From Roseivirga sp. (GTDB lineage: Bacteria; Bacteroidota; Bacteroidia; Cytophagales; Cyclobacteriaceae): a DNA stretch of 33,682 nt. The position numbers and the translations under genes were made by a program. Below the pieces are notes generated by a model. The model had not been told where the DNA came from. It saw nothing but the letters and a program-made list of their open reading frames with translations, and did not search any database. The DNA is taken from contig JAAWWF010000049.1 in assembly GCA_021404565.1 (NCBI GenBank), positions 1 to 33,682 of the forward strand, given 5' to 3'. Shown here one piece after another: positions 10,301-16,638 of the stretch. Each line of letters starts with the position of its first letter. Position 1 is the stretch's first letter.

Positions 10301-12101
10301 AGATGACCACCTGATCTCCATCAGTATCTGCTGTGATGATATCGTAAGAATAAGTACCTCTCTCATTTACTGAAGCAGGTGCGACAGAAGTAAAGTTTGG
10401 TTCATTATTCAAAGTAGTAAAGGTCTGCACTGTTCCTTCTGTCAGGCCACCGTTGTCAGCATAGGCAATAAAGCTATACTGCTTATTACCAGCCAAACCT
10501 GATAATGGGGTATTAAAGACTCCGGAAGTACCGGCTACGGGTACTTTGATCACAGTGGTTCCATCGACCTTATCCAGGCTGGGAGCATCATTATCTGTGG
10601 TAAGCGCATAAACAAAACCTCTTTCAATCACAGCTGCTCCCCCTTCGGTTACTACTTCTCCATGAAGGGTAGCCTCATTACCGGTTATTCCTGTAGCTGC
10701 ACTGGTAGTCACTGTAGGGGCCGCCAGAACCTGAATGCTAAAGCTTTGTTGCACGCTACCTCCGTTGCCATCATTGGCTTCCAGTGTTACCGTATGATTA
10801 CCTGCCTGGCCAGCCGGATCTCCGCTTAACTGATAGGCTCCTCTCAAAATTCTTCGGATTTTATTACCGGATTCTGCTACATAGGCGTTGCCGAAAGTAT
10901 CCAGGGCTATTCCTACAGGAGAACTAAGACTAGCACTTGTACCAATACCATCAGTACTACCATAGCTACCTGAACCCGCCAGGGTAGTCACCACTCCGGA
11001 TGGAGTGATCATCTTCACTTTCTGATTATTTCTGTCTGCCACAAAAACATTACCCCTTATATCGACTGACACATCGTAAGGCGAGTAAAACCGTGCCTGT
11101 GCTCCCGTGCCATCAATATCCCCTCTAGAGCTTCCAGCCAAAGTGCTAACCACTCCGGAGGGGGTAATCTTCCGGATGTTGTGATTATCTCTGTCTGCTA
11201 CATATACATTGCCCTGGCTATCTACGGCTAATCCTGCGGGGCTATTAAAACTGGCAGCTGTACCTGTGCCATTAGAATTGCCTCTGTTGCCCGAACCTGC
11301 AAAGGTCGTAACTACGCCTGCCGGGGTAATTTTTCGAATTTTTCGATTACCCACGTCTGATACATATACATTACCCGACAGGTCTAATGCCACATATGAA
11401 GGGCCATTAAAGCGGGCAGATAAACCTGTACCATCATTACTTCCATAGGAGCTTCCTGCAAATGTCGTCACTACTCCTGACGGACTGATCTTACGAATAC
11501 GGTGATTACTCCTATCTGCCACATATAGGTTACCCGAAGCATCTGTTGCCATTCCTACAGGGTTATTAAAACCAGCCGATGTACCCGTGCCGTCAATACT
11601 GCCTCTGTTGCCTGATCCGGCAAAGGTGGTCACTACACCGGATGGACTAATCCTACGGATCAGGTGGCTCTCCATCTCATAGTTGCCCATCTCAGTCACA
11701 TAAATATTTCCGGCATGGTCTGTCGTTATTCCCTGGATAGCGTTAAAACTGGCGGCCAGGCCTGTACCGTCAATTGTTTCTCCACTGCCTGAACCCGCAA
11801 ACGTGGTCACTTCGTTGCCTACTAAAGCATTCAGAATCAACCAGGTCGGTTTTACCAAGGCAGTAATCGCCACCTGATCTCCGTCAACATCATCTGTGGT
11901 GATACTATAACTATAAGTTCCTCTCTCATTTACCGAGGTTGTGGGGGTAGAGGTAAAAGTGGGGTTGGTCTGGGCGCTTAGTTCAGTAGTAAGCCGTCCT
12001 GTGGTCAGGAGAAGTACTATCAAAAAACAAAGCTTCTTAAGACTTACTCTGGCCGCTGAACTTTCACGAGTCAGTCCGGTAAATGAAAATAAAAAATCCA
12101 T
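1..12101 (-). CDS. Giant secreted protein with seven nested NHL-propeller/cadherin-like modules (3' end outside window)
   Basis: Open reading frame of 4033 codons on the minus strand from ATG at 12101 to the left edge with no stop; frame was checked at several points. The N-terminus has a signal peptide (Lys-Lys, hydrophobic CFLIVLLL, probable cleavage after LSA near residue 44). Seven modules of about 520 residues follow: a cadherin-like domain starting 'NEPTFTST' and interrupted after 'PTWLSL' by six NHL repeats (consensus GIAVDASGNVYVAD), then resuming at 'GDPAGQAGNHTVTLEANDG'. Six of the modules are separated by a fibronectin-like domain ('GFVYA ... YSFIAYADNGG'). From about residue 3590 come cadherin-like repeats ('FAENGTGTAYTI'), four complete and one cut. 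Known families suggest binding or adhesion at the cell surface; no catalytic domain was seen. A C-terminal T9SS domain is expected by analogy with its two relatives but lies outside the window. Start choice is supported by the signal peptide. Confidence 0.93.
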   Translation of the reverse strand, partial: MDFLFSFTGLTRESSAARVSLKKLCFLIVLLLTTGRLTTELSAQTNPTFTSTPTTSVNERGTYSYSITTDDVDGDQVAITALVKPTWLILNALVGNEVTTFAGSGSGETIDGTGLAASFNAIQGITTDHAGNIYVTEMGNYEMESHLIRRISPSGVVTTFAGSGNRGSIDGTGTSAGFNNPVGMATDASGNLYVADRSNHRIRKISPSGVVTTFAGSSYGSNDGTGLSARFNGPSYVALDLSGNVYVSDVGNRKIRKITPAGVVTTFAGSGNRGNSNGTGTAASFNSPAGLAVDSQGNVYVADRDNHNIRKITPSGVVSTLAGSSRGDIDGTGAQARFYSPYDVSVDIRGNVFVADRNNQKVKMITPSGVVTTLAGSGSYGSTDGIGTSASLSSPVGIALDTFGNAYVAESGNKIRRILRGAYQLSGDPAGQAGNHTVTLEANDGNGGSVQQSFSIQVLAAPTVTTSAATGITGNEATLHGEVVTEGGAAVIERGFVYALTTDNDAPSLDKVDGTTVIKVPVAGTSGVFNTPLSGLAGNKQYSFIAYADNGGLTEGTVQTFTTLNNEPNFTSVAPASVNERGTYSYDIITADTDGDQVVISALTKPNWLNLKSLVGNRVTTFAGSGSAQTADGTGTAASFNALQGIATDLAGNIYVTEMGNFEIESHLIRKISPAGVVTTFAGSGNRGSADGTGTAAGFYSPVGMTSDAAGNIYVADAGNNRIRKISPAGVVTTFAGSGNRGSFDGTGLTASFSFPSAIAADASGNIYVGDIGNNKIRKISPSGVVTTLAGSGYRGSSDGVGTAASFNSPAGMAVDTDGNVYVADRDNHLIRKVTPSGVVSTLAGSYRGDADGTGSQARFYNPYDVTVDVLGNVFVADRNNYKIKKITPFGAVTTVAGSGNYESIDGIGTAASLSSPLGIALDAFGNAYIAESGNKIRKILSGQSLLEGDPTGQVGNHNVILEASDGKGGTAQQSFTIDVIAAPTVATDVAVSISSNEATLQGEVVAEGGATITERGFVYSRKTDDDSPTLAEVNGTTIIKVTVAGTSGAFNTVLSGLTGNTEYSFIAYATNGGATEGSVQTFTTLNNEPTITSSALTSINEKITYSYQVNTEDTDGDQVAITALTKPAWLSLIPVAGNKVTTLTGLGNVDGTGTTASFISPRGVAADLAGNIYIANSRDGDTAGIDGDYVIFKITPSGVVTTLAGSGMGSADGTGTAASFYDVRGLAVDASGNIYAADRGNNRIRKISPSGVVVTLAGSLPGDNDGTGTTARFNNPMGIAVDASGNVYVGDTNNNKIRKISPSGVVTTLAGTGSRGSIDGAGTVASFNSPEGIAVDDSGNVFVADSNNDRIRKVTPSGLVSTFAGSSRGSNDGTGTAARFYDPRGVAFDAQGNLFVTDGANNKIRKITPSAVVSTLAGSGSATSLDGIGTTAGFNSPSRIAFDVFGNAYVLEQGVKIRKMLREAYLLTGDPAGQMGNHDVALEANDGKGGTAQQSFTIEVIAAPVVTTHTATAIAANGVTFHGEVTSEGGAGITERGFVYARTADDTTPTLAEVNGTTVFKAEVSGTVGTFDIAINTLAGNTAYSFVAYADNGGTTEGSVQTFTTLNNEPTFSSTAPTSINEGRTYTYSVTTEDLDGDQVAITAPTMPDWLKLTPNVGNNVTTVVGSGNSGSADGTGTAASLFSPLRVAADLAGNIYISDRGNLKIRKVSPSGVVTTLAGSGNESSIDGTGTAASFDHPAGIAVDASGNVYVVDKDDHIIRKISPAGVVITLAGSGNAGSADGTGTTATFNKPSGIAIDASGNLYIGDTYNHKIRKITPSGVVSTLAGSGVSGSAEGTGTAATFRYPDGVAVDAAGNVYVADVGNERIRIISPDKVVSTLAGSFQGSNDGTGTDARFSSPDDIAVDLSGNVFVADRFNNKIRKISPSGVVTTVAGSGSAANHDGTGTAAGFNSPRGIAFGPFGNVYIVDDGHQVRKILSESYELSGNSGGQAGNHTVVLEANDLKGGTVQQSFSIEVIAAPTIVTSEAASISTDGATLQGEVTSEGGGAIAERGFVYARTIDDATPTLAEVNGTTIFKVEVSGTLGTFDVAISGLTGNTEYSFVAYADNGGVAEGSIKTFTTLNNEPTFTSTAPTSISEKGSYSYTVTTEDLDNDPLVLNALTKPTWLNLIPLVGDKVTTFAGSGIDGTIDAGGTAAAFSSPRRIANDSQGNIYVTQAGNEFNESHLIRKVTPSGVVTTFAGSGNRGSADGTGTNASFYDLYGVVTDASDNLYVVDRGNHTIRKISPSGVVTTFAGRSNFGSVDGTGTNASFRSPEGIAIDNSGNIYVADTGNRKIRKISTAGVVSTIAGSGSYGNNNGPGTSASFNSPSGLAVDASGYIYVADRGSHRLRKITPEAVVTSLAGGSRGDIDGTGGSARFADLSDLVVDRVGNILVADRSNGKIRKVSPLGVVTTLVGSGNSGSADGTGTTASFSSPAGISMDPFGNVYVVDESSHRIRRVLPGSYLLEGNPIGQAGNHNVTLEASDDNGGTAQQSFTINVIAAPTVNTSQAVSISSDEATLQGEVTSAGGAAITERGFVYALTSDDATPTLSEANGSTVMKVEVSGAVGTFDLALNNLAGHTEYSFIAYADNGGLTEGTVQTFTTLNNAPAFTSTAPTSVSEAATYSYLVTIQDADGDPVAVTASTKPGWLSLTPITGDRVTTFAGSGSDESIDGTGTAAAFSYARRVTTDSQGNIYVTETGDTDFDQNYVIRKITPSGVVTTFAGSGNRGSADGTGTNASFFDLYGVATDASDNIYVADRGNNTIRKITPSGVVTTFAGNRYTGSNDGTGTNARFRSPEGIAIDASGHIYVADAGNRKIRKISPSGVVSTIAGSGARGNTNGTGTSTSFYTPSGLTVDASGNVYVADTGNHNIRKITPEGVVTTLAGGSRGDIDGTGLGARFYSPTDLTVDKSGNILVADQYNRKIRKVSPLGVVTTLAGSQSSGTADGTGTTAGFGRPTGITTGPSGNVYVVDKSIHKIRKIISESSLLAGDAAGQTGSHNVVLEANDGYGGVSQQNFTIEVIAAPEVITGTAVSISPGGATLQGEVTSEGGAAITERGFVYARTSDDATPTLTEVDESTVFKVTVPGTTGTFDMAVSGLMGNTAYSFVAYADNGGATEGDVQTFTTLNNEPTFTSTAVTAVSEDNSYSYLVTTEDTDGDPVVVTALTEPSWLSLAPLVGNKVSTFAGSGNYGVADGTGTAASFATPTGIAVDSNGNIFVTQGDFDSRQSLIRKISPSGVVSTFAGSGNYGSADGTGTEASFSGPSGIAIDASDNIYVVGAAYNRIRKISPSGVVTTIAGSGRSGSVDGTGTDASFNRPYGIAVDASGNVYIGDTNSNKIRKISPSGVVSTFAGSGIRGSVDSSGTAASFNGPRGLAIDASGNVYVADGGNYRIRKISPAGVVSTFAGGSRGSIDGIGTNARFYSVSDMAIDALGNVYVTDGSDRKIRKIDPSGVVTTLAGSGSYESTDGIGTAAGFYDLAGIALDASGHAYVVERAGNKIRKISSELSLLSGDPTGRAGSHNVVLEANDGNGGTAQQSFTIVVTDGIDPVFTSATAASFAENGTGTVYTAVATDADQLTYSLGSNNDEGLFNIDPVTGILGFINSPDFENPADDNGDNQYLVDVIAGDATNQVSQIVTITITDVDEILPVFTSVTTVNFAENGNGTAYTVSATDANPVTYALGTGNDEALFDISGGVVTFKNAPDFEAPGDGDTNNSYVIEVQANDGLNTATQTVTIIVTDVAEDSTLPVFTSGTAVNFAENGTGTAYTIAATDANPVTYALGTGNDEALFNISGGVIIFKNAPDFEAPGDGDNNNSYVIEVQANDGLNTATQTVTITVTDVDEILPVFTSGTAVNFAENGTGTAYTILATDANPVTYALGTGNDEALFDISGGVVTFKNAPNFEAPRDGDTNNSYVIEVQANDGLNTASQTVTITVTDVDEILPVFTSGTAVNFAENGTGSAYTIAATDANPVTYALGSGNDEALFDI
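1340..11975 (-). repeat. Seven-copy array of about 1565-bp modules, each with a six-blade NHL propeller
   Basis: Module starts ('FTS ... S-V-N-E-x-G-T-Y-S-Y') lie near 11973, 10412, 8847, 7284, 5730, 4165 and 2590, a spacing of 1555-1575 bp. The propeller parts run approximately 11813-10850, 10250-9280, 8690-7717, 7126-6166, 5574-4597, 4006-3025 and 2437-1458. Each has exactly six repeats of about 57 residues carrying SGVVTTLAGSG, DGTGTxAxF, GIAVDASGNVYVAD and IRKI. Six fibronectin-like domains sit between consecutive modules. The module boundaries are approximate. Confidence 0.88.
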
Positions 12102-12119
12102 AGTGTTCTGGTTGGTAAT

Positions 12120-12142
12120 ATCTGAATAGCATGGCTTCAGAT
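12120..12142 (-). promoter_or_regulatory. Inverted repeat upstream of the giant-protein start
   Basis: ATCTGAA (12120-12126) and TTCAGAT (12136-12142) form a perfect 7-bp inverted repeat with a 9-nt spacer, 18 nt upstream of the ATG at 12101. It may be an operator or a leader hairpin. A 7-bp repeat can occur by chance. No convincing Bacteroidota promoter (TTG ... TAnnTTTG) was recognised in the 223-bp divergent gap 12102-12324. Confidence 0.3.
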
Positions 12143-12277
12143 GAATGCTTAAAATTAGCCGAACACGGAGGAGCTATTGTTTTAGGCGATCGCTTCATTT
12201 GCGACATAACAACCCATAAAAAATGGACATATATGATAAAAAACACATCCGTTAAGATTTTATTGATTGATTTATGA
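12131..12277 (+). CDS. Possible small ORF, 48 aa, unknown
   Basis: ATG at 12131 to TGA at 12275-12277 in the gap between the divergent giant gene and the HTCS gene. The predicted peptide starts MASDECLKLAEHGG and ends KILLIDL. A stop (TAA, 12116-12118) precedes it in frame, so it is not the tail of a longer gene. I do not recognise it. It has ordinary soluble-protein composition without a signal peptide or membrane segment. It overlaps the region expected to hold the promoters of both flanking genes, which argues against it being a real gene. Confidence 0.2.
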   Translation: MASDECLKLAEHGGAIVLGDRFICDITTHKKWTYMIKNTSVKILLIDL

Positions 12278-12324
12278 ATTAGCCCTGCTGACGTCTATCT
12301 GATTTTGCCTGCGGTCTTGTTTTA

Positions 12325-15300
12325 TTGTTATTTGTTGTGTTGAGGTATTTTTTAGTCACCATCGTATACCCAGAACCATTAATCAGGTATTATTTCAAAC
12401 CTCTGTTATGGTCCCTTTTATTACTAGGTCTGACGTTTGACAGCCAGTCACAGGAATTCTCGCTGGACCTACAGAAGATCAGTGTAGAAGAAGGGCTGTC
12501 CAGCCGTACAATCTATACAGCTTTTCAGGATCAGGCAGGGTTTATCTGGATATCGACCAGCTATGGACTGGACCGGTATGATGGCAGCAGATTTAAACAT
12601 TTTTCAGGGCAGGAATCGGGCATTAAACCAGGTCCGGATAAGCTGCTACAAGATTTCAACGGTAATATCTGGCTTCACTATAGCCGTGCTGAATCAGAAG
12701 GTATGGTTTATGACGTGGAGATCTTTCTCTCTGCCGATGGAAAAGGCCTACCGCTAAAAGACTACCTCTCCTATCCCCTGCCTTTTCAAAGTACCGATAT
12801 TACCTCTGTTTTAAACTCCTCCAATGGAGGTGTTCTGGTTTCAACAGTTGACGGAACGATTTATGAACTTTCCTCTGATAGTGTCTTACTAAAATACCGA
12901 CAAGCGAATGGTGAGAAAATTCATAATATTTCTCTTGTTTCCGATACCGGAGTCTGGATCGTTACAATGGATCAAACCATTAAGCTGGATAAGGATTGGA
13001 AACCTGAAAAGGCTTTCAAAAATACTCATAACTATATCAATTACTTTCAGGATACTCCGGAAACCGAGCATGTCAGAGCTCCACTCTTATCGGCTGAAGA
13101 AGATACCACAGGTAATATTCATTATAGAAGTTTTGACCAGGACAGGACAGGTTCTGAGTTAATTATGAGTTCAGGTTACTATAAAAACGGAGTAAAACAG
13201 CAAGTACAATTTCCGGATGTCCAATCAGCCTTTATCACCACCGTACCAGGTACTGCAAATCAACTGTGGATGTTCGATTCAGCCTCCAATGACAAAAGCA
13301 TTAACCTCGTTTCAGCCGACAAGAAAGTCCTGGCAAGTGTACCCTATAACTGGACTTATGCCCGTCCCCTTTTTTTTGATCAACAAAACAATCTTTGGAT
13401 TTACAATGAAAATTCTATCGTCATTCTGTCCTGGAAAAAATCGCCTTTCAGTCAATATCTGGCCGATCATAAATCTTATTACGGAGTAGACTTTGGAGCA
13501 CGCGGTATCATAGAGAAAAATAATGGAAGACTCATTATTAACGGTTTAGGCAAATCACAGGAAATAAATACCAGGGATGGAAGCAGAAAGCCAATCTCAT
13601 TTTCTGTCGAGCATGAGAGTCAATCAATCAGACTAGGGTTTGCCTTAGCCAATGAAGGTGAGAAAACCTGGTTTTCTTTCGAAGGTTCAAAAATACATCT
13701 TCATGACCCGAGTATCGGAGGCAACTCAATTATCTATCGTTATAAGGGCTGGAATGAGAAATCCGGTTCTGCCAAAACCTCTTTTCCAAAGCAGCATTGG
13801 GATATACATATTGATCGACAAGGCACACTATGGACAGGAAACACTCATGGACTCTCCTATCTGGACCGGGAAAAAGAATATCTGGTACCTCTGGCCAACG
13901 AAGGAGCTATGTCTGCACTGCAAGGGGCCATGGTAATCAATATTTATGAAAACGATACAGGGCTTTGGTTGGCCACTAACAGGGGGATTTATCTCTTTGA
14001 CCCTGTAAATCGGGCAATTCTGGAACATTACCACGCTGATGCCTCTCTCGAAAAACGACTCCCACATAATAGTTTTGCACATATTTATGAAGATAAGAAC
14101 GAGGGTTTCTGGCTTGCCAGCAAAGGTGGCGGGCTAATCAGATGGCACCCGCCAACCGGTCAATACAGACAATTTACTGTTGAAAACGGTCTCAGCAATA
14201 ATGTTATATATGCGGTATATGAAGACAGCTACGAAAACCTTTGGCTTCCTTCTGACAAAGGAATTAATCAATTCAATAAAGCCAGTTTTGAGGTAAATCA
14301 CTTTTCGGTAGCTGACGGGTTGAGTCATAATGAATTCAATACCATCTCTCACTATCGCGGCCGGGACAGCACGCTCTATTTCGGTGGCCTCAAAGGAGTC
14401 AATGTTTTTAATCCCAATGAAATTGTCAGGGCTCAGACCAGAGAATTTACCCCTTTGGTGATTACCGGTCTTCAAAAGCAAAGTCGTAAAGATGGCATAT
14501 TACGAGAGTATACAAGCGATTTTCTCAGGAATTACAAAATTGACCTGGAGCCTGGAGAACTGGGTTTTCAATTACAGTTCAGTCATCTGGATTTCCGTCC
14601 TCAAATAAATAAACAATACGCCTATATACTGGAAGGTATTGATGCGGACTGGAGCTATATCAATACAAATAGTATCAGGATAAACCCGCTGATCTATGGC
14701 CAGCATAACATGCTGCTCAAGGCAAGGCAAAGTAATGGGTTATGGACCACTCCCATATCTATCCCGCTTATTGTAAACAGCCCCCTTTATATGAAAACCT
14801 GGTTTATAAGCCTTTGTCTTTTCTTGTTTCTGGGAGGTGTTTATTTGGCGTTCAGGATCAGATTGAGGAGACTTAAACGGAATGAAGAAAGACTGGAAAA
14901 AGAAGTATTGGAACGCACCCGGGAAACCAGGGAACAAGCAGAACAACTCAGGCAACAGGCTGTCGAATTGAAAAAGCTGGATGAAGCGAAGTCACAGTTT
15001 TTCGCCAATATTTCTCACGAACTACGTACTCCGTTGACCTTGATCATGGGTCCGGTTGATCAAATGATCCAGGATCAGGAGTTAACAGCAAAACATGCGC
15101 TTCAACTAAAGAACATGTACCGCAACGGGCATAATCTTACAACCCTGGTAGAAGAAATTCTGGAGCTCTCAAAATTACAAGCAGGGAAGTTGGAAGTACA
15201 CGAATTTCCTGTCCGTATAAAGCATCTTCTGAATCGTATCTTTTCTGCTTACGAGTCCATGGCAGAAAGAAGAGGTATTGTTTACATCTCACGAATAGAG

Positions 15301-16566
15301 CTGGACAATCAACTTGTGGTAAATATTGACACCAACAAGACGGAAAAGATCATCAACAACCTGCTTTCCAATGCGTTAAAATTCACCCCGAAAGATGGTC
15401 TGATAAAGTTTGAAGCTGCTCTTAGTAATAATCGACTCTACCTGGTGGTAGAAGATTCGGGAAAGGGTATTTCGGAAAAAGACCTACCCTATATTTTCGA
15501 TCGTTTTTACCAAACGAGCGAAGAAGACCTTGGAAAAATAAAAGGCGGTACCGGTATTGGCCTGGCATTGGTAAAAGAACTCACTGAAGTTATGAACGGC
15601 TCGGTTTCAGTGGAGAGTCGTCTTTCAAAAGGCACCAGATTTGAGTTGCATTTACCTGTAAAAGAAGTAATTGCAGATAAACTTGCAGAACCTGAAATTG
15701 CGGAGGATCCTCTGGCGCATTTGCCAAAAACCCCGGTACGCTCAGAGTTCAGAACGGATGAACCCAGCCTGCTTCTGGTTGAAGACAACCCTGATATGCA
15801 GGATTATATAGCAAGCCTGCTCACTGAAAACTACAACGTACACACTGCGGACAATGGCCTGCAGGCATTGGAGGTTCTAAAAAAGATGAAACCAGATTTG
15901 ATCATTTCAGATGTCATGATGCCTGAAATGGATGGTTTCACCCTATTGGAAAGACTAAAGAGTGAGGATGTTTATCGCAATATACCTGTGATCATGCTCA
16001 CCTCCCTCACAGAACAGGAAGATAAATTAAGTGCTTTGACCATCGGAGTCGATGATTACCTTACCAAGCCCTTTGTAACAGATGAGTTACTGGCCAGAAT
16101 CAAAAATTTGCTGCATAACTACAAGTTACGCCAGATACCTGAGCCACTGGAATATCATGAAACGGAAGTACCTGATCACCCCGAAGATCTTATGCAATCA
16201 GTAGATGCCAAAATCACATCGGCAGTAGATCTGGCATGGATGAAGCAGGTAGAACATGTGGCACTCTCCCGACTTACTGATCACGATTTTTCTATGCAGG
16301 TACTGGCTGATTCGTTTGACATCGGAGTCCGTCAGCTCCAACGCAAGGTCAAAGATATTACGGGGTTGAGGCCCAACCAGTATATTCAGGAATTGCGCCT
16401 CCAACTTTCAAGATCTTATCTGGAAAAGAAAGTTTACACTACCGTAAATGAAGTTTCGCAGGCCATTGGTTTTCAATCCACACAGTATTTTTCAAAGCTC
16501 TTTAAAGAGCGTTTTGGCAAAAATCCAAGCGACTACCTGGCAGAACATAATCCCCCCAAAAACTGA
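12325..16566 (+). CDS. Hybrid two-component regulator (HTCS): Reg_prop propeller, Y_Y_Y, kinase, receiver, AraC-type HTH
   Basis: One-piece membrane sensor that probably detects a periplasmic ligand and regulates transcription directly. A signal peptide or anchor (KPLLWSLLLLGL) ends near residue 42. Reg_prop-type repeats follow (GLSSRTIYTAFQDQAGFIWI near 60; LPHNSFAHIYED and GLSNNVIYAVYEDSYENLWL further on), then a Y_Y_Y domain (YAYILEGIDADWSY near 770). The membrane segment is about 826-846. The H-box FFANISHELRTPL has phosphoacceptor His898. The ATPase domain has N-box IINNLLSNALKF near 1010, then DSGKGI and GGTGIGLAL. The receiver carries LLLVEDNPDMQD and Asp1196 in ISDVMMPEMDG. An AraC-type HTH occupies about 1295-1405 (ADSFDIGVRQLQRKVKDITG). 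All key residues are present and the length is typical of the family. No in-frame ATG precedes the signal peptide, so the start must be TTG 12325, GTG 12337 or TTG 12340; TTG 12325 is used here. The gene is divergent from the giant gene and convergent with gene 3. Confidence 0.93.
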   Translation: MLFVVLRYFLVTIVYPEPLIRYYFKPLLWSLLLLGLTFDSQSQEFSLDLQKISVEEGLSSRTIYTAFQDQAGFIWISTSYGLDRYDGSRFKHFSGQESGIKPGPDKLLQDFNGNIWLHYSRAESEGMVYDVEIFLSADGKGLPLKDYLSYPLPFQSTDITSVLNSSNGGVLVSTVDGTIYELSSDSVLLKYRQANGEKIHNISLVSDTGVWIVTMDQTIKLDKDWKPEKAFKNTHNYINYFQDTPETEHVRAPLLSAEEDTTGNIHYRSFDQDRTGSELIMSSGYYKNGVKQQVQFPDVQSAFITTVPGTANQLWMFDSASNDKSINLVSADKKVLASVPYNWTYARPLFFDQQNNLWIYNENSIVILSWKKSPFSQYLADHKSYYGVDFGARGIIEKNNGRLIINGLGKSQEINTRDGSRKPISFSVEHESQSIRLGFALANEGEKTWFSFEGSKIHLHDPSIGGNSIIYRYKGWNEKSGSAKTSFPKQHWDIHIDRQGTLWTGNTHGLSYLDREKEYLVPLANEGAMSALQGAMVINIYENDTGLWLATNRGIYLFDPVNRAILEHYHADASLEKRLPHNSFAHIYEDKNEGFWLASKGGGLIRWHPPTGQYRQFTVENGLSNNVIYAVYEDSYENLWLPSDKGINQFNKASFEVNHFSVADGLSHNEFNTISHYRGRDSTLYFGGLKGVNVFNPNEIVRAQTREFTPLVITGLQKQSRKDGILREYTSDFLRNYKIDLEPGELGFQLQFSHLDFRPQINKQYAYILEGIDADWSYINTNSIRINPLIYGQHNMLLKARQSNGLWTTPISIPLIVNSPLYMKTWFISLCLFLFLGGVYLAFRIRLRRLKRNEERLEKEVLERTRETREQAEQLRQQAVELKKLDEAKSQFFANISHELRTPLTLIMGPVDQMIQDQELTAKHALQLKNMYRNGHNLTTLVEEILELSKLQAGKLEVHEFPVRIKHLLNRIFSAYESMAERRGIVYISRIELDNQLVVNIDTNKTEKIINNLLSNALKFTPKDGLIKFEAALSNNRLYLVVEDSGKGISEKDLPYIFDRFYQTSEEDLGKIKGGTGIGLALVKELTEVMNGSVSVESRLSKGTRFELHLPVKEVIADKLAEPEIAEDPLAHLPKTPVRSEFRTDEPSLLLVEDNPDMQDYIASLLTENYNVHTADNGLQALEVLKKMKPDLIISDVMMPEMDGFTLLERLKSEDVYRNIPVIMLTSLTEQEDKLSALTIGVDDYLTKPFVTDELLARIKNLLHNYKLRQIPEPLEYHETEVPDHPEDLMQSVDAKITSAVDLAWMKQVEHVALSRLTDHDFSMQVLADSFDIGVRQLQRKVKDITGLRPNQYIQELRLQLSRSYLEKKVYTTVNEVSQAIGFQSTQYFSKLFKERFGKNPSDYLAEHNPPKN

Positions 16567-16615
16567 CGTTCGGGTCAAAATGGAAAAAGTAGCAGACTCA
16601 GGTGTGACAAGCCTT

Positions 16616-16629
16616 CTGTTATTTAACAG
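16616..16629. terminator. Small hairpin between convergent genes
   Basis: CTGTT (16616-16620), ATTT loop and AACAG (16625-16629) form a perfect 5-bp stem that can extend with flanking CC/GG past a bulge. It lies in the 72-bp gap between the HTCS stop (16566) and the stop of the convergent gene 3 (16639). There is no clear U-tract on either side, so a bidirectional terminator role is only a guess from position. Confidence 0.25.
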
Positions 16630-16638
16630 GGTCTAAAC

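Noticed and set aside
1-12101. Tandem 300-bp and 1565-bp periodicity considered as a CRISPR array or transposon cluster
   Set aside because: The repeats are in frame, encode known domain patterns, are far too long for CRISPR units, and no transposase or terminal inverted repeats were seen.
12186-12193. GCGATCGC palindrome in the divergent gap
   Set aside because: An 8-bp palindrome seen once; no supporting context for a binding or methylation role.
12064-12246. Minus-strand 60-codon frame across the start of the giant gene
   Set aside because: Out of frame with the giant gene, overlaps its signal-peptide region, and has no recognisable features.
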